Positions 14,698 to 17,265 of a stretch of 17,265 nt of DNA are shown here, piece by piece; position 1 is the first letter of the stretch; each line of letters starts with the position of its first letter. The stretch is taken from contig DPDG01000067.1 in the NCBI GenBank assembly GCA_003526375.1, positions 1 to 17,265 on the forward strand. The letters run 5' to 3'. The notes beneath the pieces were generated by a model. The model made no database searches, was not told the origin of the DNA, and was given only the letters and a program-made list of their open reading frames with translations. This DNA comes from Lentisphaeria bacterium (GTDB taxonomy: Bacteria > Verrucomicrobiota > Lentisphaeria > Victivallales > UBA1829). A program made the translations under genes and the position numbers.

Positions 14698-16970
14698 AAA
14701 AGCTCATTCCGCTGCTGATCCCGTTTCTCCTTTCCGCCGCAGATTTCGATACGGCGGAGCACCTTTTTACACAGGGGGATTTTGTTTCGTGCAGTCAACT
14801 TATTGCAGCGTTGCAGGACTCACGGAATGCAGAAAAACTGACTGCGGAGCAGAAGAAAAAACTTCTCGCGATGCAGGAATATCTGCTGGGAAATGATCCC
14901 GGAGAAATACAGAAAATTGTCAAAGAGGCTCAGAAAACAGCCTCACATCAAGGCTGGCGGAATGATGATCTGCTGAAACATGCCTCGCAACTGATCCGTC
15001 GCGCGGAATACTGGAAGCAACGGGGCATTCCAGAATATCAGGAGCTTTCAGACGCCGCAGCAAAACTGCTGGAGCAGGCCGGAGACAACGGCAGTTCCGA
15101 TATTGCGATACGACTCGTGATCCTGCAGACAAAAAATTTCAATCTCAACGGCGAGTTTCAGGAACCTCTGAGACGAATCCGGCAGTTGCTTCGCCTCTAT
15201 TACCCGGACTGGAACAGGAACGGCAGGAAAAGACTCTCTTCCGCCGCAGTTCGGATATTGATTCTTGCCGGGGAACAATATGCCGGAATCGGAAATCGCT
15301 CGAATCATGAACAGGAAAAAATCAAGGCGTTTGCCGAAACCGCGAAATACTATCTGGCGGCGCTCGGAAATCTCAGGCGGGAACAGCCGGAATCCCAGGA
15401 ACTCTGCGACCGCTTGTCTTACTGTCAGGAGACCCTGCGCCTGCTGGGATACCGTCTGCGGCTTCCGGCAAAGATCAAGGCGCGAAAATCAAGTGCCGCC
15501 GGCTTGATTGACGACATGCTGAAGGCAAGACGTTTTCAGGATGTCATGCTTGCACTGCAGAATAATCCTGATCCGGCAATGCGTCTTCGATATCTGGTTG
15601 CTTTGAGTGCATCCGGGGAAACGGACAAGATGATGCGGCTGTTCAATGCTTCCGATATGAAAATCGAGGAGCCGCTTCTTTTACTGCAAATTGTCCGTAA
15701 CTGCCTTGCAGCCCGAAAGAAGAACGAGGCAATTCTTCTGCTTCAACGCTTCCTGAAGGAGTTTCCGGATACGCCGGATACTGTAATCGTAACCAGACAA
15801 TATGCGGAACTCCTGATTGGCGAAAAGAGATTTTCCGAAGCCGCAGCAGCCCTGTTGGGAGTCGCCGGACAACTCCGGAACCCGAAGACGGAGGAACAGG
15901 TTCGGTTCAGGGCGGTGCAATGTTTTTATCTGGCGGAAAAATGGGACGAATGTATTAAAAACCTGGAACTCCTGCCTTCCACGCCGGAACGAATGCTGTT
16001 AAAGGCGCAGGTGCAGATTCAGAGAAAGAATAACGGGGAGGCAATGCGTCTTCTGCAAACTTACCTGAAAGAAAAACGGCTCTCCGAATCGGATCGGGTC
16101 AATGGACGGAAACTGCTGATTTCATGTGCGATGAAGACGGATTGCGGCAGAGCGGCGGCTGCATGCCGGGATTTTATTCTGGATTACCCGGAGCGTCCGG
16201 AGAGCTTCGATTATGCAAAGCATCTGCTGGAATTGTATCTGGAAACCGGAGCCGGAGAAAATGATTTCATGGAACTTGGAAACTGGACGGCGTTGCATCG
16301 ACTGGAAAACAGAGAGACAGTGCCGTTGCTCCTGCAATGCGTCGCGCACCTTAAAAAAAGTTCCGACAAGGAAAAACTTCTGAAAAAACTTCTTGCCAGA
16401 AAAGATTTTCCTCCCGCGGAGCTGCTTACCCTGCTTGATAAACTGCCTTCGGATTCCTTGAGACGGGAGTTCCTGAAAAAGTTTCAAAAGCCGTTCAGGA
16501 ATGCGCCGGAAATTTGTGCATTGTATCTGAAATCCGCAGAGCTGGACAGGGGGGCGCGGAAATACAAAGAGGCGTTGAACAGCTGTGAAATTCTTTTGAA
16601 TCAGAAAGAGGTTTATCAATATCAGCGGGTCAAGAAAATGCAGGCACGTCTCTACTCCGATCTGCATCAGGAGGACAACGCCCGGCGCTGTTATCAGGAA
16701 TTGCTTCTGACGGAACTGCCGCCGAAAGAAAAACGGAAGATTCTGCTTTCGCTTGCAGAGTCCTGGGAACGTTCCGGCGAGTGGCGAAAAGCGATGGCAC
16801 AGGCATGGAGCGGAGTTCCCCTGAGCGGAAAAGCAGAACCGCAGGAAGACGATAAGAAGCACATAGAACGGTTACTCCGGTTAATTATCCGCAATGCAGA
16901 AAAAGCAGACAGCAAGGAAGACAAACTCGAAGCAGAGGAGATATTAAACGATATTCGAACACGGAAATGA
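14694..16970 (+). CDS. Large periplasmic TPR-repeat protein, last gene of the operon
   Basis: 758 aa from the ATG at 14694, which overlaps the previous stop (ATGA). In-frame GTG codons at 14685 and 14688 would add only a few residues ahead of an otherwise ideal signal peptide (MKKLIPLLIPFLLSA). The mature protein is all helical with many TPR-like pairs. Examples are FDTAEHLFTQGDFVSCSQLIAAL (about 18-40), RYLVALSASGETDKMMRLF, YAELLIGEKRFSEAAAALLGVA, RFRAVQCFYLAEKWDECIKNLELLP, SAELDRGARKYKEALNSCEILLNQ and RLYSDLHQEDNARRCYQELLL. The C-terminal end is strongly charged. Outer-membrane-associated TPR proteins such as YbgF/CpoB work beside Tol/ExbB-type motors, so a scaffold or regulator of the motor and toroid protein is plausible. 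It mirrors the TPR protein that opens the operon but shows no obvious close similarity to it. Confidence 0.84.
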   Translation: MKKLIPLLIPFLLSAADFDTAEHLFTQGDFVSCSQLIAALQDSRNAEKLTAEQKKKLLAMQEYLLGNDPGEIQKIVKEAQKTASHQGWRNDDLLKHASQLIRRAEYWKQRGIPEYQELSDAAAKLLEQAGDNGSSDIAIRLVILQTKNFNLNGEFQEPLRRIRQLLRLYYPDWNRNGRKRLSSAAVRILILAGEQYAGIGNRSNHEQEKIKAFAETAKYYLAALGNLRREQPESQELCDRLSYCQETLRLLGYRLRLPAKIKARKSSAAGLIDDMLKARRFQDVMLALQNNPDPAMRLRYLVALSASGETDKMMRLFNASDMKIEEPLLLLQIVRNCLAARKKNEAILLLQRFLKEFPDTPDTVIVTRQYAELLIGEKRFSEAAAALLGVAGQLRNPKTEEQVRFRAVQCFYLAEKWDECIKNLELLPSTPERMLLKAQVQIQRKNNGEAMRLLQTYLKEKRLSESDRVNGRKLLISCAMKTDCGRAAAACRDFILDYPERPESFDYAKHLLELYLETGAGENDFMELGNWTALHRLENRETVPLLLQCVAHLKKSSDKEKLLKKLLARKDFPPAELLTLLDKLPSDSLRREFLKKFQKPFRNAPEICALYLKSAELDRGARKYKEALNSCEILLNQKEVYQYQRVKKMQARLYSDLHQEDNARRCYQELLLTELPPKEKRKILLSLAESWERSGEWRKAMAQAWSGVPLSGKAEPQEDDKKHIERLLRLIIRNAEKADSKEDKLEAEEILNDIRTRK

Positions 16971-17080
16971 AAGTGCCCATTTGAATATCAAGCATACAGA
17001 AAGTTCCAAGCGTATCGAAATTACATCTGAAATATCGGAAGTTCATAAGTTTGGAAATCATTTGAAGAAAATCAGTCACT
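16971..17080. other. Non-coding stretch after the operon
   Basis: No gene and no convincing intrinsic terminator. A TTCCAA / TTGGAA pair is too far apart to form a good hairpin and has no T-run. Confidence 0.4.
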
Positions 17081-17224
17081 TGTCAAGGTTAACGCACGTT
17101 TGTCAGAGTAAACGCACATTGAGGAGGATATTCGTGCGTTTAGTTTGATAAACGCGGATCAGTCAAGGGGAAATAGGGCTCGATAACGTCATCAAGTCGG
17201 CTTTTTGTGCGTTTAGTCTGACAA
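17080..17224. repeat. Four copies of a 19-bp motif (two direct, two inverted)
   Basis: Copies in the same sense are TTGTCAAGGTTAACGCACG (17080-17098), TTGTCAGAGTAAACGCACA (17100-17118), TTATCAAACTAAACGCACG (17133-17151, minus strand) and TTGTCAGACTAAACGCACA (17206-17224, minus strand). The third copy overlaps a perfect hairpin with arms GCGTTTA (17136-17142) and TAAACGC (17149-17155). Confidence 0.85.
17081..17222. mobile_element. Candidate miniature transposon with doubled inverted ends
   Basis: The segment begins TGTCAAGGTTAACGCACG and ends TGTGCGTTTAGTCTGACA, terminal inverted repeats matching at about 13 of 18 positions. Each end has a second internal copy of the motif. There are two direct copies at the left, exactly 20 bp apart (17080-17098, 17100-17118), and inverted copies at 17133-17151 and 17206-17224. 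The consensus is close to TTGTCAGACTAAACGCACA. TGTCA...TGACA termini with repeated subterminal motifs resemble IS21-type ends. There is no transposase inside and no clear target-site duplication, so it would be a non-autonomous or deleted element. Confidence 0.5.
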
Positions 17225-17241
17225 AAAAGACAATTAATTTG

Positions 17242-17265
17242 GGGTCTTCACGGGAATTTGTGGGT
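17242..17265 (+). mobile_element. Terminus of an IS element extending out of the window to the right
   Basis: GGGTCTTCACGGGAATTTG (17242-17260) matches the left end of the window perfectly in inverted orientation and continues TGGGT to the window edge. The flanking bases are AT-rich (AATTAAT at 17232-17238) and similar to those beside the left copy (22-28), which suits an AT-rich insertion target. ISL3-type identity is from memory of the terminal sequence. Confidence 0.6.

Noticed and set aside
17080..17224. The four 19-bp motifs as plasmid replication iterons
   Set aside because: Two copies are inverted and the spacing is irregular after the first pair. No replication initiator gene is in the window, and the outer TGTCA...TGACA ends fit a transposon better.
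1..17265. The whole window as one transposon bounded by the 19-bp inverted repeats
   Set aside because: The GGGTCTTC end, which should be the outer edge of such an element, faces inward at both sides, so the repeats belong to elements outside the window.

Overview
The window looks like a chromosomal or integrated segment from a Gram-negative bacterium, most likely of the PVC group (Lentisphaerota, Planctomycetota or Verrucomicrobiota). The guess rests on an ExbB/ExbD motor set beside very large signal-peptide TPR proteins and an alpha-alpha-toroid (prenyltransferase/squalene-cyclase fold) repeat protein, an arrangement I associate with that group. No rRNA, tRNA or marker gene confirms it. Both window ends carry the same 19-bp sequence in inverted orientation, GGGTCTTCACGGGAATTTG read outward. 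This resembles the terminus of an ISL3-type insertion sequence lying outside the window on each side, so the segment is probably bounded by copies of one IS.

Left region (1-3200): a broken mobile-element module. On the minus strand, three tightly overlapping genes end at a good intrinsic terminator (184-230). In order of transcription they are a conjugation-type coupling protein (TraD/VirD4 family) that has lost its 5' part, a ClpB-D2-like AAA+ ATPase, and a small unknown protein. The coupling-protein sequence stops abruptly near 2760. Beyond it, on the plus strand, lies a coiled-coil plus XRE helix-turn-helix regulator.

Middle and right region (3377-16970): a single plus-strand cluster of eight genes behind a good sigma-70-type promoter (TTGACA-N16-GATAAT, 3377-3404) with an A/T-rich dyad just upstream. 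The products are a periplasmic TPR protein, a secreted protein with Ig-like segments and a transglutaminase-like Cys-His-Asp set, a secreted protein with C-terminal Sel1-like repeats, ExbB, two different ExbD proteins, a 1144-residue protein with a TonB-like N-terminal anchor and Pro-rich stretch followed by an alpha-alpha toroid and beta-rich domains, and a second large TPR protein. Every product carries a signal peptide or membrane anchor, so I infer an energised envelope machine: a proton-driven ExbB-ExbD-ExbD motor that drives the anchored toroid protein in the periplasm, with TPR/Sel1 scaffolds and a transglutaminase-like partner. The substrate is unknown. G+C content falls sharply between about 4.7 and 8.5 kb, with the transitions inside genes, so the cluster looks mosaic.

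Right end (16971-17265): no gene. It holds a candidate miniature transposon of about 142 bp (17081-17222) built from four copies of a 19-bp motif (two direct, two inverted), followed directly by the right-hand IS terminus.
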